Assembly (NCBI GenBank): GCA_021809225.1
Contig: JAKBAL010000047.1
Coordinates: forward strand, 1-9,356
DNA from: Pseudomonadota bacterium
GTDB taxonomy: Bacteria > Pseudomonadota > Alphaproteobacteria > UBA9655
Length of the DNA: 9,356 nucleotides
Reading direction: 5' to 3'
Below, piece after piece: positions 1 to 6,519 of this stretch (positions are counted from its first letter, which is position 1; each line of letters opens with the position of its first letter). The notes under the pieces were generated by a model. The model was not told where the DNA came from. It did no database searches and was given only the letters and a program-made list of their open reading frames with translations. The position numbers and the translations under genes were made by a program.

Positions 1-54
1 ACACAACTTCTCGCTGTGCCCATTCTTATGTGGGTAAAGAAAAGAATACAGTAA
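1..54 (+). CDS. possible 3' end of a membrane protein gene (partial)
   Basis: Read from base 1, this frame gives 17 residues and a TAA stop at 52-54. The residues are a hydrophobic stretch (LLAVPILMW) followed by a basic tail (VKKRIQ), the pattern of a last membrane helix with a cytoplasmic positive end. The stop lies 3 bases before the end of the convergent hydrolase gene, which suits the tight convergent spacing elsewhere in the window. The piece is too short for family assignment and could be chance. Confidence 0.3.
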   Translation, partial: TQLLAVPILMWVKKRIQ

Positions 55-57
55 GGG

Positions 58-810
58 TTATATAATCTTCACCTCTGCCAAAATGGCCCAATGATCACTC
101 AGGTTATCCAATACTTCGATAGATTCTACATGATAGTGAGGGGTGGTAAAAAAACCATCTACGACGAGTTGCAGGTCTCCTGCTTTATGTAAGCTTTTAT
201 CAATGGTTGTTGTGACATGGGAAGGGATATTATCTTTGTATTTTGAGGCTATGGCATCAAAAATAGCTGTGCCGCGGGGCGCATTAAAATCTCCACAGAG
301 AATAAAATCGGGAAGAGGGGAGAGTAACTGGAAAAGAATTTTTAAATTTTGATGCTGTTGATCAGTTGGCTTGCCATTTGGAGACCATGTAAAATGCGTA
401 TTCACCAAACGATACCGCTGCCCATCTTTGATAGTTTCTGTCACTAAAATAGCCCGTGCCGTCTTCTCTGCCATGACCTCAGCTGCATCTCCTTCATGTA
501 TAAGGGGAAGATGATCTCTATCTCCTCTGTAATAGGCACTATAACTGTTAAGTATGGGTAAAGCTGAAAATGTCACGAGAGCGCTATTTTGCGGGATTTT
601 ATTCCATTGTATAAAATTTACGACAGTAGATACGCTTTTCATCTTAAGGGCTGTTTCAAGAAAGGGGATGTCTTTGACAGGCACTTCCTGTAGCAAAACG
701 ATATCAGGCTGCTCCTTTGTAAGAAAGGGAATAATACGATCGAGATGCTTATCAAATTCAATGTTTAAGCATACTATTTTTAAAGGCAAGGTTTGCTTAG
801 GGTTGTTCAT
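58..810 (-). CDS. endonuclease/exonuclease/phosphatase (EEP) family hydrolase
   Basis: This 250-residue protein is a full-length EEP domain, the metal-dependent phosphoesterase fold of exonuclease III, DNase I and sphingomyelinases. Its motifs appear in the usual order: N16 in CLNIEF, E42 in LLQEV, N137-T-H139 in VNTHF, D174 and N176 in CGDFN, D218 in VVDGF, and the terminal S-D239-H240. All the expected metal-binding and catalytic residues are therefore present. I see no signal peptide, so it is probably cytoplasmic. The motifs do not settle the substrate (DNA, RNA, phospholipid or phosphorylated small molecule), and the protein is shorter and less basic at the motifs than typical XthA. The ATG at 810 has only a weak purine stretch (GAG) close before it. 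It lies downstream of the csp terminators, so it should have its own promoter. Confidence 0.85.
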   Translation of the reverse strand: MNNPKQTLPLKIVCLNIEFDKHLDRIIPFLTKEQPDIVLLQEVPVKDIPFLETALKMKSVSTVVNFIQWNKIPQNSALVTFSALPILNSYSAYYRGDRDHLPLIHEGDAAEVMAEKTARAILVTETIKDGQRYRLVNTHFTWSPNGKPTDQQHQNLKILFQLLSPLPDFILCGDFNAPRGTAIFDAIASKYKDNIPSHVTTTIDKSLHKAGDLQLVVDGFFTTPHYHVESIEVLDNLSDHWAILAEVKII

Positions 811-933
811 GTCTCAAATATTTATAGAGTTAAGATTTTAATATTAAGAAAAGCATTCTTTAGAAATGGATGCAAGCCGTAAATGGCCTCTGTTGATTCA
901 TTCTCTATGGCAGAGTATTTTTTTCAAAAAAAA

Positions 934-984
934 CACCCTCAACGAAGGATTGTTCATAAAGAACAACCCTTCATTTTGAGGGTG
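934..984 (-). terminator. strong rho-independent terminator of the cold-shock gene (distal)
   Basis: The arms 934-955 and 961-984 form a long stem. CACCCTCAA pairs with TTGAGGGTG, GAAGG with CCTTC, and TTGTTC with GAACAA, with small bulges (943, 949/967, 973-975) and a 5-base loop. Reading on the minus strand, the stem is followed directly by eight T (926-933). The orientation fits termination after csp and insulation of the hydrolase gene. Confidence 0.8.
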
Positions 985-993
985 GTATTTAAA

Positions 994-1013
994 AAGCCTC
1001 AAAAAAGAGGCTT
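994..1013 (-). terminator. first terminator hairpin directly after the cold-shock gene
   Basis: A 7-base-pair stem, AAGCCTC/GAGGCTT, with a 6-base A/T loop. On the minus strand it starts 8 bases after the csp stop and is followed by TTT. The T-tract is short, so it is a weaker terminator than the larger hairpin just downstream, and may serve mainly as a 3' stability element. The two act in tandem. Confidence 0.65.
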
Positions 1014-1020
1014 AAATAAT

Positions 1021-1224
1021 TTACCGCAACTTAAGATTGACAGCAGAGGTTTTACCCTTGTTGCTTGCTAATTCAAAGCTGACTTTTTGGCCTTCAGCCA
1101 AATTGGAAATTCCTGAGCGCTCAAGCTCAGTAATGTGAACGAACACATCACGTGTACCGTCTTCCATTTGAATAAAGCCATAGCCTTTTGTAGGGTTAAA
1201 CCATTTTACAGTGCCGTTTTTCAT
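1021..1224 (-). CDS. cold-shock protein, CspA family
   Basis: This 67-residue protein is a single cold-shock domain, the usual length for bacterial CspA-type RNA chaperones that bind single-stranded nucleic acid and melt mRNA structure. The sequence begins with the typical GTVKWFN and contains RNP1 (KGYGFI, residues 13-18) and RNP2 (VFVHI, residues 27-31). The later ISNLAEGQKVSFEL segment matches family members. The start is well supported: AAAGGA at 1232-1237 lies 7 bases before the ATG. The gene stands alone between tandem terminators and a 238-base upstream gap. A hyphenated palindrome lies in its leader at 1254-1265. I could not place a convincing promoter. Which Csp paralogue it is cannot be told from one window. 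Confidence 0.95.
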   Translation of the reverse strand: MKNGTVKWFNPTKGYGFIQMEDGTRDVFVHITELERSGISNLAEGQKVSFELASNKGKTSAVNLKLR

Positions 1225-1462
1225 TTCTATATCCTTTGATAGGCGTTAACTAATTGAGTTCTCAACAAAAAGCGTAAAAATTCCACCCAATACAAAAAGT
1301 CGTTTACATATGGAAGGGGAGCTGAGGGTAAGAAGAAGAAGGCATAAAGTCAATCTTAGTTTCTTACGCAGAGCACGCAATCTCTACGGTTTTTATTCCT
1401 TAAAAGAAGTTTTAAACTCAATATTAATATAAGGCCTATTTTTAAAAACGCAAGCCTTAAGA

Positions 1463-2779
1463 CTAAGGTGTGGTTTTCAATAAGGAATGACTATAAGGAA
1501 AGCGGCAAAAAGCATAGATTAAAAGGAAAAGAAAGGGTAAGCATGCGGCTGCCGTGAATAAGAAAAAAACAGGCCATGAAAGAATATCTGCAAGCTTTCC
1601 TGCGCCTGCAGAAAAAAAGATTCGTGCCAAAGATCCAAAAGAGGAAAGAAGAGCAAAGTGTGTGGCTGTATAGGGCGCGCTACAGAGGCTTGAAAGATAA
1701 GCAATAAAAGCGACAGCTCCTAACCCGCAGGTGAGGTTTTCGATGCCAATCGTCACGACAAGAACGCTAAGATTATAGCCAACTAAAGCTTGGATAACGA
1801 ACATTAAACTAGAGATGACTTGGAGGCCTGCGCAGAGCAGGAGAGCTGAGAGGATACCAAAACGATTCAGGAAAAGACCTCCCATAAAACCACCTACAAT
1901 CAGGGCTGAAATACCAAAAAGTTTAGCAATATGAGCGATTTCAAGTTTGCTAAAACCAAGTTCCACCAAAAAGGGGGTATTCATTACATTTAGTGCTGTA
2001 TCTCCCACTTTATAAAAAAAGATGAAAGCGAGAACAACGCGCCAATCATGGGACTGCCAAAGGTCTTGGAGGGGGAGGCCATAAGTGGATTTTAACCATT
2101 CCCAAAAATGGTTATAGGATGTGATATGTTTCAAAGAAAGGTGAGGGGTTAGATTAGGGACAGGGGTCTTAGGAGAGGGACTGAAAAGTGTCGTAAGCAG
2201 TCCGATGCTTATAAAGCATGCCATGATAACGTATGCAGTTTTCCAGGAATAGGTGGCTGCAAGAAAAAGGGCGCCGACGCCTGACATCATCATTCCCATT
2301 CGCCACCCAAGAACGGTGGAAAAGGCTGCAGATCCTTTTTGGTCATCATCAATAATTTCAATTCGGTAGGCTTCAATCACAATGTCTTGAATGGCGGAAC
2401 AAAAAGCAACGCCAAAGGCCCACAAAGCAGTTTCAAAAATATGTTCTTTCGGATTTGAAAAGCCGAGGCCGAGCAGCATAAAAATAAGAACACATTGAGA
2501 GAGGAGAGCCCAACTTCGCCTCTGGCCTAAAAATTGAGAGAGGAAGGGGAGTTTAACCCGATCGACCATAGGCCCCCATAAAAACTTAAAAGTGTAGGGG
2601 ATCGTTACAATAACAAAAAGACCAATTGTTGTATTGCTGAGTTCCGATTCTTTCAGCCAAATAGACAGGGTTGATAATGTGAGCAAAAAAGGCAACCCAC
2701 TCGAAAATCCAAAAAGGAAAATCGAAAGAATTCGCCTGTCACAAAAGGCAAAAAAACTTGTTCTCCATGACTGAATCAA
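1463..2779 (-). CDS. ampG: AmpG-type muropeptide MFS permease
   Basis: This 438-residue, very hydrophobic protein is a major facilitator. AmpG imports GlcNAc-anhydroMurNAc peptides from the periplasm for cell-wall recycling. AmpG hallmarks are visible: FGFSSGLPFLL in helix 1 (residues 23-33), YTFKFLWGPMVDR (62-74), the loop GQRRSW (85-90), SAIQDIVIEAYR (118-129) and LGWRMGMMMSG (147-157). About 12 membrane helices are expected; E. coli AmpG, at about 490 residues, has extra C-terminal helices. The start is TTG at 2779: an in-frame TAG lies two codons upstream, and AGAAGGA precedes it at 11 bases. No beta-lactamase or ampR is next to it, so a recycling role is more likely than resistance control. 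A nearby MFS family such as AT-1/acetyl-CoA transporters is the main alternative. Confidence 0.85.
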   Translation of the reverse strand: MIQSWRTSFFAFCDRRILSIFLFGFSSGLPFLLTLSTLSIWLKESELSNTTIGLFVIVTIPYTFKFLWGPMVDRVKLPFLSQFLGQRRSWALLSQCVLIFMLLGLGFSNPKEHIFETALWAFGVAFCSAIQDIVIEAYRIEIIDDDQKGSAAFSTVLGWRMGMMMSGVGALFLAATYSWKTAYVIMACFISIGLLTTLFSPSPKTPVPNLTPHLSLKHITSYNHFWEWLKSTYGLPLQDLWQSHDWRVVLAFIFFYKVGDTALNVMNTPFLVELGFSKLEIAHIAKLFGISALIVGGFMGGLFLNRFGILSALLLCAGLQVISSLMFVIQALVGYNLSVLVVTIGIENLTCGLGAVAFIAYLSSLCSAPYTATHFALLSSFGSLARIFFSAGAGKLADILSWPVFFLFTAAACLPFLFLLIYAFCRFPYSHSLLKTTP

Positions 2780-2815
2780 CGTCTATTATATCCTTCTGAA
2801 CACTTAGAGGAGCAG

Positions 2816-2843
2816 AGTATAACACAGATATTATGAAGTTTAA
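2816..2843 (-). promoter_or_regulatory. predicted sigma70-type promoter for ampG
   Basis: On the minus strand TTAAAC (2838-2843) and TATACT (2816-2821) are separated by 16 bases. The -10 box matches the consensus at 5 of 6 positions, but the -35 box only at 3. Transcription would start about 30 bases upstream of the ampG TTG start. The call rests on pattern only. Confidence 0.35.
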
Positions 2844-2887
2844 TACTTTAAAAAAAGAAGGGAAAATCTTCATGAATAAACTCCCCC

Positions 2888-2893
2888 TATAAT
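2888..2893 (+). promoter_or_regulatory. perfect -10 box (TATAAT) before the beta-barrel gene
   Basis: A consensus TATAAT follows a C-rich run in the divergent region. No good -35 box lies 16-18 bases upstream, so any promoter here may need an activator. The predicted start site falls at the left arm of the palindrome at 2903-2937, about 75 bases before the preferred start codon. Confidence 0.35.
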
Positions 2894-2902
2894 CAAAAAA
2901 AT

Positions 2903-2937
2903 TGCACGAAATCAGAATTGAAATCTGAAATTGTGCA
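2903..2937. promoter_or_regulatory. interrupted palindrome in the divergent region (operator or leader hairpin)
   Basis: TGCAC (2903-2907) pairs with GTGCA (2933-2937), and TCAGA (2912-2916) with TCTGA (2924-2928), leaving a 4x4 internal mismatch and a 7-base centre. It lies just after a consensus -10 box. It could be a repressor site or a hairpin in the leader RNA; no T-run follows, so it is not a terminator. Confidence 0.35.
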
Positions 2938-2961
2938 CATCTGGGGATGAGAATTTCTAGC

Positions 2962-2968
2962 AGGAGAG
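2962..2968 (+). promoter_or_regulatory. ribosome binding site AGGAGAG deciding a GTG start
   Basis: This near-consensus site lies 8 bases before GTG 2977. It is the only good site near the possible starts of the beta-barrel gene: ATG 2947 has GGGG directly against it, and ATG 3034 has no site at a proper distance. Confidence 0.5.
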
Positions 2969-2976
2969 TTTTTTCA

Positions 2977-3879
2977 GTGATATGTTTGTTTCAAAGAGGT
3001 AAAAGTAAGCAAAAAAGAAAGATCTTACTCTTCATGATTAAGGAAAACAGTTTATACTTTTATGTGGTTATTATATTTTGGATTGGCTTTCAGTCGCTCG
3101 CTTATGCAGTTCAATATATTACTGAAGATGCAGAAACAACGGAAGTTAAACATGTTGAGTTTAACCCTTATGTATATGAAATAAATATAAAAGATTTCAA
3201 TTTTTTTGAAGCTCCAGCTATGGAGACAAACGCGGGGATTTTTACAGACTTTCAAGGACATCTGATCACTTATGGAGCGTTCTTTTCCCCTCGTCAAGGA
3301 CCGCAAGCATATGGCTATGCAGATACTGAACTCGGTATTAAGTATCGATTTATTCATGAAACAGACACAATGCCGCAAATTGCTTTCTATCCAAAAATAA
3401 CTCTCCCTACGGGAAGTGGAAAACGAGGAATAGGTTATGGAGGTCCTACGGAGACACCAGCCCTTTGGTTTTTAAAGACGATGGGTTCTTGGAAAATTTC
3501 AGGAGGGGGAGGCTATACTCTTATCCAGGCGCCTAACACCTTCAATTTTGCTTTTGGAGGTATTCTCCTTCAATGGGAGGTAATAAAAGATTTCACATTG
3601 GGGAGTGAATTTTATGGACAAGGGAGGTCGCTAACGAATTATGGATCAACAGGTCTTCTTACTTTGGGAGCTACTTATAATTTTACAAAAACTTTTGCTC
3701 TTCAAGTGAGTGTCGGCCATAGCGTTGCAGGAGCGGAAACACTCACGAGTTCTGTAGGTCTCGATTGGACATGGGGCCCCGATAAACCTCAAAAGCCTTC
3801 AGAATCAAAGGATAACTCTTCAAAGCAATTAACATCTTCTGAGTTAAAAGAAGGTCCATGCATGGCACCTCATGAGTAG
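2977..3879 (+). CDS. outer-membrane beta-barrel protein, MetA-pathway/transporter-like
   Basis: Read from GTG 2977 the protein has 300 residues; from ATG 3034 it has 281. A signal peptide is clear (h-region VVIIFWIGF, then SLAYA and VQY), with cleavage after residue 44 (25 from ATG 3034). GTG 2977 has the better ribosome site, but ATG 3034 gives a normal-length signal peptide. The mature part alternates polar and hydrophobic/aromatic residues, is rich in Gly and Tyr, and has phrases such as YADTELGIKYRF, FYPKITLPTGSG and GLLTLGATYNFT. These resemble the putative MetA-pathway-of-phenol-degradation barrels, often annotated only as transporters. No substrate can be inferred. After the last strand (VGLDWTW) comes an unusual hydrophilic tail of 34 residues. 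The gene heads a plus-strand block with the permease. Confidence 0.7.
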   Translation: MICLFQRGKSKQKRKILLFMIKENSLYFYVVIIFWIGFQSLAYAVQYITEDAETTEVKHVEFNPYVYEINIKDFNFFEAPAMETNAGIFTDFQGHLITYGAFFSPRQGPQAYGYADTELGIKYRFIHETDTMPQIAFYPKITLPTGSGKRGIGYGGPTETPALWFLKTMGSWKISGGGGYTLIQAPNTFNFAFGGILLQWEVIKDFTLGSEFYGQGRSLTNYGSTGLLTLGATYNFTKTFALQVSVGHSVAGAETLTSSVGLDWTWGPDKPQKPSESKDNSSKQLTSSELKEGPCMAPHE

Positions 3880-3975
3880 TTAATTTAGCAGCGCTTACAT
3901 TGACCAAAAAAAAGTTCGACATCTCTTAAAAACTATATTAAAAGAAAAAAATTGTAATAGGTGAATTCTTTTATC

Positions 3976-5454
3976 ATGAATCAAGATCTTACCAATGCAG
4001 ACCTATCTCCCGTAAAAGAAAATCAAAAAAATTGGACAGCTTTTAACTTTTTTACCCTTTGGGTTGGGATGTCTATTCAGATACCAACTTACATGATGGC
4101 TGCTTCCCTCATTCAGGGAGGAATGAATTGGTCTCAAGCCCTTTTTACGATTCTGTTAGGAAATTTTATCGTTCTCATACCCATGGTTCTCATTGGTCAT
4201 GCTGGTGTTAAATATGGAATTCCCTATCCTGTTTTTGCGCGCGCAAGCTTTGGAATTTTGGGATCGAATATTCCATCTTTGCTCAGAGCCCTCGTTGCAT
4301 GCGGATGGTTTGGAATTCAAACCTGGATTGGGGGAACGGCTATTTATACGTTTGTGTTGCTGCTATGGCCAGAAGCAGGAAGTTTTGCGGGAGCTTTTAC
4401 AGAAACGTTCGGTGTGGGGCTTATTCCCTTTCTCTGTTTTTTGGTTTTTTGGTTTATGAACCTCTTTTTTGTTTGGCAGGGAGTTGATTCCATTAAATGG
4501 TTGGAGACATTTTGTTCGCCATTTTTAATCGTTGGCGGATTCGCGCTATTGTATTGGGTTTATTCAAGTTCTGACAGCTTTACAATCATCTTTCAAACGA
4601 CATCGCAATTTGAGACATCTTCTGCTTTCTATCAATTCTTCTTCCCTGCTCTTACAGGAATCATCGGCTTCTGGGCTACCTTAAGTCTTAATATTCCAGA
4701 CTTTACGAGATACGCTAAAAATCAACGTGCTCAAATCCTTGGTCAAGCACTTGGTTTACCTACCACAATGACTTTTTGTGCCTTTATTGGTATTGCGGTG
4801 ACGAGTGCGACACTTGTCATTTATGGAGAAGCGATTTGGGATCCTATCGTTCTCATTCAAAAATCCGACAACGTTTTTATTGTCATATTTTCTCTCGTTA
4901 CCATTGTACTGGCGACCCTAACGACGAATGTTGCGGCTAACGTTGTGAGTCCAGCCAATGATTTTTCCAACCTTGCGCCGAAATTTATTAATTTTAAAAG
5001 GGGTGGGCTGATCACGGGGGTCATTGGAATTTTGATGATGCCTTGGAAACTTCTTGCAGATCCATCGGGGTATATTTTTACGTGGCTTATTGGGTATTCC
5101 GCATTACTCGGCCCGCTCGCAGGGATTATTCTCGTCGACTATTTTGTGGTTCGTCGAACAACCTTAAATCTAGATGCCTTATATCAACGTCATGGAGCTT
5201 ATAGCTATACAAATGGCTATAATCCCAAAGCGATTGCAGCCCTTATTCTGGGGATCCTCCCTAACATCCCTGGCTTTCTCGTTCAGATAAAAGTGTGTGA
5301 TCCAGATTCCGTGTTTGGGTTTTTTGTTCCTTTTTATCACTACGCCTGGTTCATCGGACTTTTTATCTCAGGGGTAAGCTATGGATTTATGATGCTTGCA
5401 GAAAAATCTCTGACTCAAGCTCAAGAAGAACAAACGGCTTTTGCGCAAAGTTAA
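3976..5454 (+). CDS. NCS1-family nucleobase/hydantoin/allantoin-type permease
   Basis: This 492-residue inner-membrane protein has about 12 helices and the normal NCS1 length. NCS1 proteins are sodium- or proton-coupled symporters for cytosine, uracil, allantoin or hydantoins. The Mhp1-type substrate residues are present at matching places: W111 and Q115 in GWFGIQTWIGG, W223 in GFWATLSLNIPDF, and N318 in TTNVAANVVSPANDF. KYGIPYPVFARASFG (79-93) is also a family signature. The full set resembles the hydantoin/allantoin/uracil group more than CodB. ATG 3976 is preferred over GTG 3961 because AGGTGA (3959-3964) lies 11 bases before the ATG. No catabolic gene for purines or pyrimidines is in view, so salvage from a host or medium is a guess. 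The gene may share a transcript with its neighbours. Confidence 0.9.
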   Translation: MNQDLTNADLSPVKENQKNWTAFNFFTLWVGMSIQIPTYMMAASLIQGGMNWSQALFTILLGNFIVLIPMVLIGHAGVKYGIPYPVFARASFGILGSNIPSLLRALVACGWFGIQTWIGGTAIYTFVLLLWPEAGSFAGAFTETFGVGLIPFLCFLVFWFMNLFFVWQGVDSIKWLETFCSPFLIVGGFALLYWVYSSSDSFTIIFQTTSQFETSSAFYQFFFPALTGIIGFWATLSLNIPDFTRYAKNQRAQILGQALGLPTTMTFCAFIGIAVTSATLVIYGEAIWDPIVLIQKSDNVFIVIFSLVTIVLATLTTNVAANVVSPANDFSNLAPKFINFKRGGLITGVIGILMMPWKLLADPSGYIFTWLIGYSALLGPLAGIILVDYFVVRRTTLNLDALYQRHGAYSYTNGYNPKAIAALILGILPNIPGFLVQIKVCDPDSVFGFFVPFYHYAWFIGLFISGVSYGFMMLAEKSLTQAQEEQTAFAQS

Positions 5455-5482
5455 GCACGAGTTTTTTTGTGGGAGGCTTTTT

Positions 5483-6490
5483 ATGAAATCTTTGTACTTT
5501 AAGATGTATTTTTTTCAGGCATTTCTTTCTTTTTTTCTTTTAATAGCCTGTATTTTACCTGGCTATACAATGAACGAAGAGCACAAACGTCCCCGTACTG
5601 CGAAAAAAACGCTTCCACTTGTCAATAATACTTTTCAGATTAATGAGAAAACAGTCAACATACCCTTACCTTATGTCTATTCAAAGGTGGATCCTGAAAC
5701 GACTCGGTGTTTTTTTGAAGGAGAAGTCGTGATGATCGGTCCGGAAAGTCCATTTGAATCCTATGTTACGTATCCTCTTCTTCCCTGTTTATTGGGGCGG
5801 ATCTATGATCCGGAAAGCAAAAAGAGCCTTGCTTTCCACAAAGGTGCCATTCATGGTATGGATTCTTTAAAGCCATTCTACCAAAAGCTTGAGGTTTCCG
5901 ATCCTAATAAATTGGAAGTATCTCTTTATTCTTGTGAATTAAGTAAAGAACAATTCAAGCAAAACCACGCAAGGTATTACGGTCAAAAAAACCAATCTCA
6001 AGAAATGATAGCGGTTCGCAATTTTCTCACTCAAGAATTTTGCATTCCCAAGGAAAATATCGAATTGCGTTTTTATAAGAAAGCTTTCACATTGCCTGAT
6101 CTTGGGCCCTATTACGCTATGCACTTGACAGTCGGTATTAAAAAAACAGGGGAACTCTTTCATACAGCGTTTCTTGCTGAAGATGTTTTTAATTTAAAAG
6201 AAGTTAAAAATGTGGGACAAAAAAAAGAACAATATCCAAAATTCAGCACATTACCGTTTGAACAGCAACGTGACGTTGTTTTTAATTTCGCTGGCAGGAT
6301 ACTTTTACCAAATGTTCGAGAACGCTTTGTAGGTACACCCGAGCTCATTGATAGAAGCAGGTACGGTGACCTAAAGTTTTTTTTAACAGAGGAGCTAGAC
6401 ATACCAGCATCCTCTTTTCCTAAGAAATTCAGGATAAAAATTAGAGACGATGAAATAGAAGTGATTGAGCCGCTCTTTAGTAATTTTTAA
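5483..6490 (+). CDS. exported or lipid-anchored protein with a CheD-like Thr-Cys-His pattern
   Basis: This 335-residue protein belongs to no family I recognise with certainty. The start ATG 5483 has GGGAGG (5471-5476) at 6 bases. The N-terminus is an export signal (K2, K7, hydrophobic 8-22) ending in LIA-C23, which fits a lipobox. Residues 80-120 resemble the core of CheD glutamine deamidases: T96, C102 and H119 keep the T-x5-C-x16-H spacing of CheD T21/C27/H44, and Y108-D-P110 occupies the place of the conserved YDP. A later IAVRNFLTQEFCIP segment (186-199) resembles the CheD region before its glycine-rich end. Against this, CheD has Gly-Ser/Thr before the Cys and this has Leu-Pro. The gene follows the permease by 28 bases and converges with the HigB-fusion gene. 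An exported deamidase would act outside chemotaxis; that is inference. Confidence 0.75.
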   Translation: MKSLYFKMYFFQAFLSFFLLIACILPGYTMNEEHKRPRTAKKTLPLVNNTFQINEKTVNIPLPYVYSKVDPETTRCFFEGEVVMIGPESPFESYVTYPLLPCLLGRIYDPESKKSLAFHKGAIHGMDSLKPFYQKLEVSDPNKLEVSLYSCELSKEQFKQNHARYYGQKNQSQEMIAVRNFLTQEFCIPKENIELRFYKKAFTLPDLGPYYAMHLTVGIKKTGELFHTAFLAEDVFNLKEVKNVGQKKEQYPKFSTLPFEQQRDVVFNFAGRILLPNVRERFVGTPELIDRSRYGDLKFFLTEELDIPASSFPKKFRIKIRDDEIEVIEPLFSNF

Positions 6491-6519
6491 AACGAAGGGT
6501 TTGATGGCTCCCCTAAGTC

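Noticed and set aside
1310..1432. A 40-residue plus-strand ORF (starting MEGELRVRRRR) in the gap between csp and ampG.
   Set aside because: It has no ribosome site, a composition biased to Arg, and no recognisable family; the gap is more likely non-coding leader and ampG 3' sequence.
1430..1459. Inverted repeat TAAGGC...GCCTTA just after the ampG stop, as an ampG terminator.
   Set aside because: The stem is 6 base pairs with an 18-base loop and no T-run follows on the minus strand, so it is too weak to call.
2947..2976. ATG 2947 as start of the beta-barrel gene.
   Set aside because: GGGG directly abuts the ATG, leaving no spacing for a ribosome site, and the extra residues would lengthen an already long signal-peptide n-region.
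3900..3939. A separate promoter before the permease gene (TTGACC and TATATT).
   Set aside because: No pairing of the boxes has 15-19 base spacing: TTGACC is 28 bases from TATATT, and the closer TTCGAC is only 13 bases away.
6491..6519. A bidirectional terminator between the convergent CheD-like and HigB-fusion genes.
   Set aside because: No stem of useful length is present in the 29 bases or in the adjacent gene ends.
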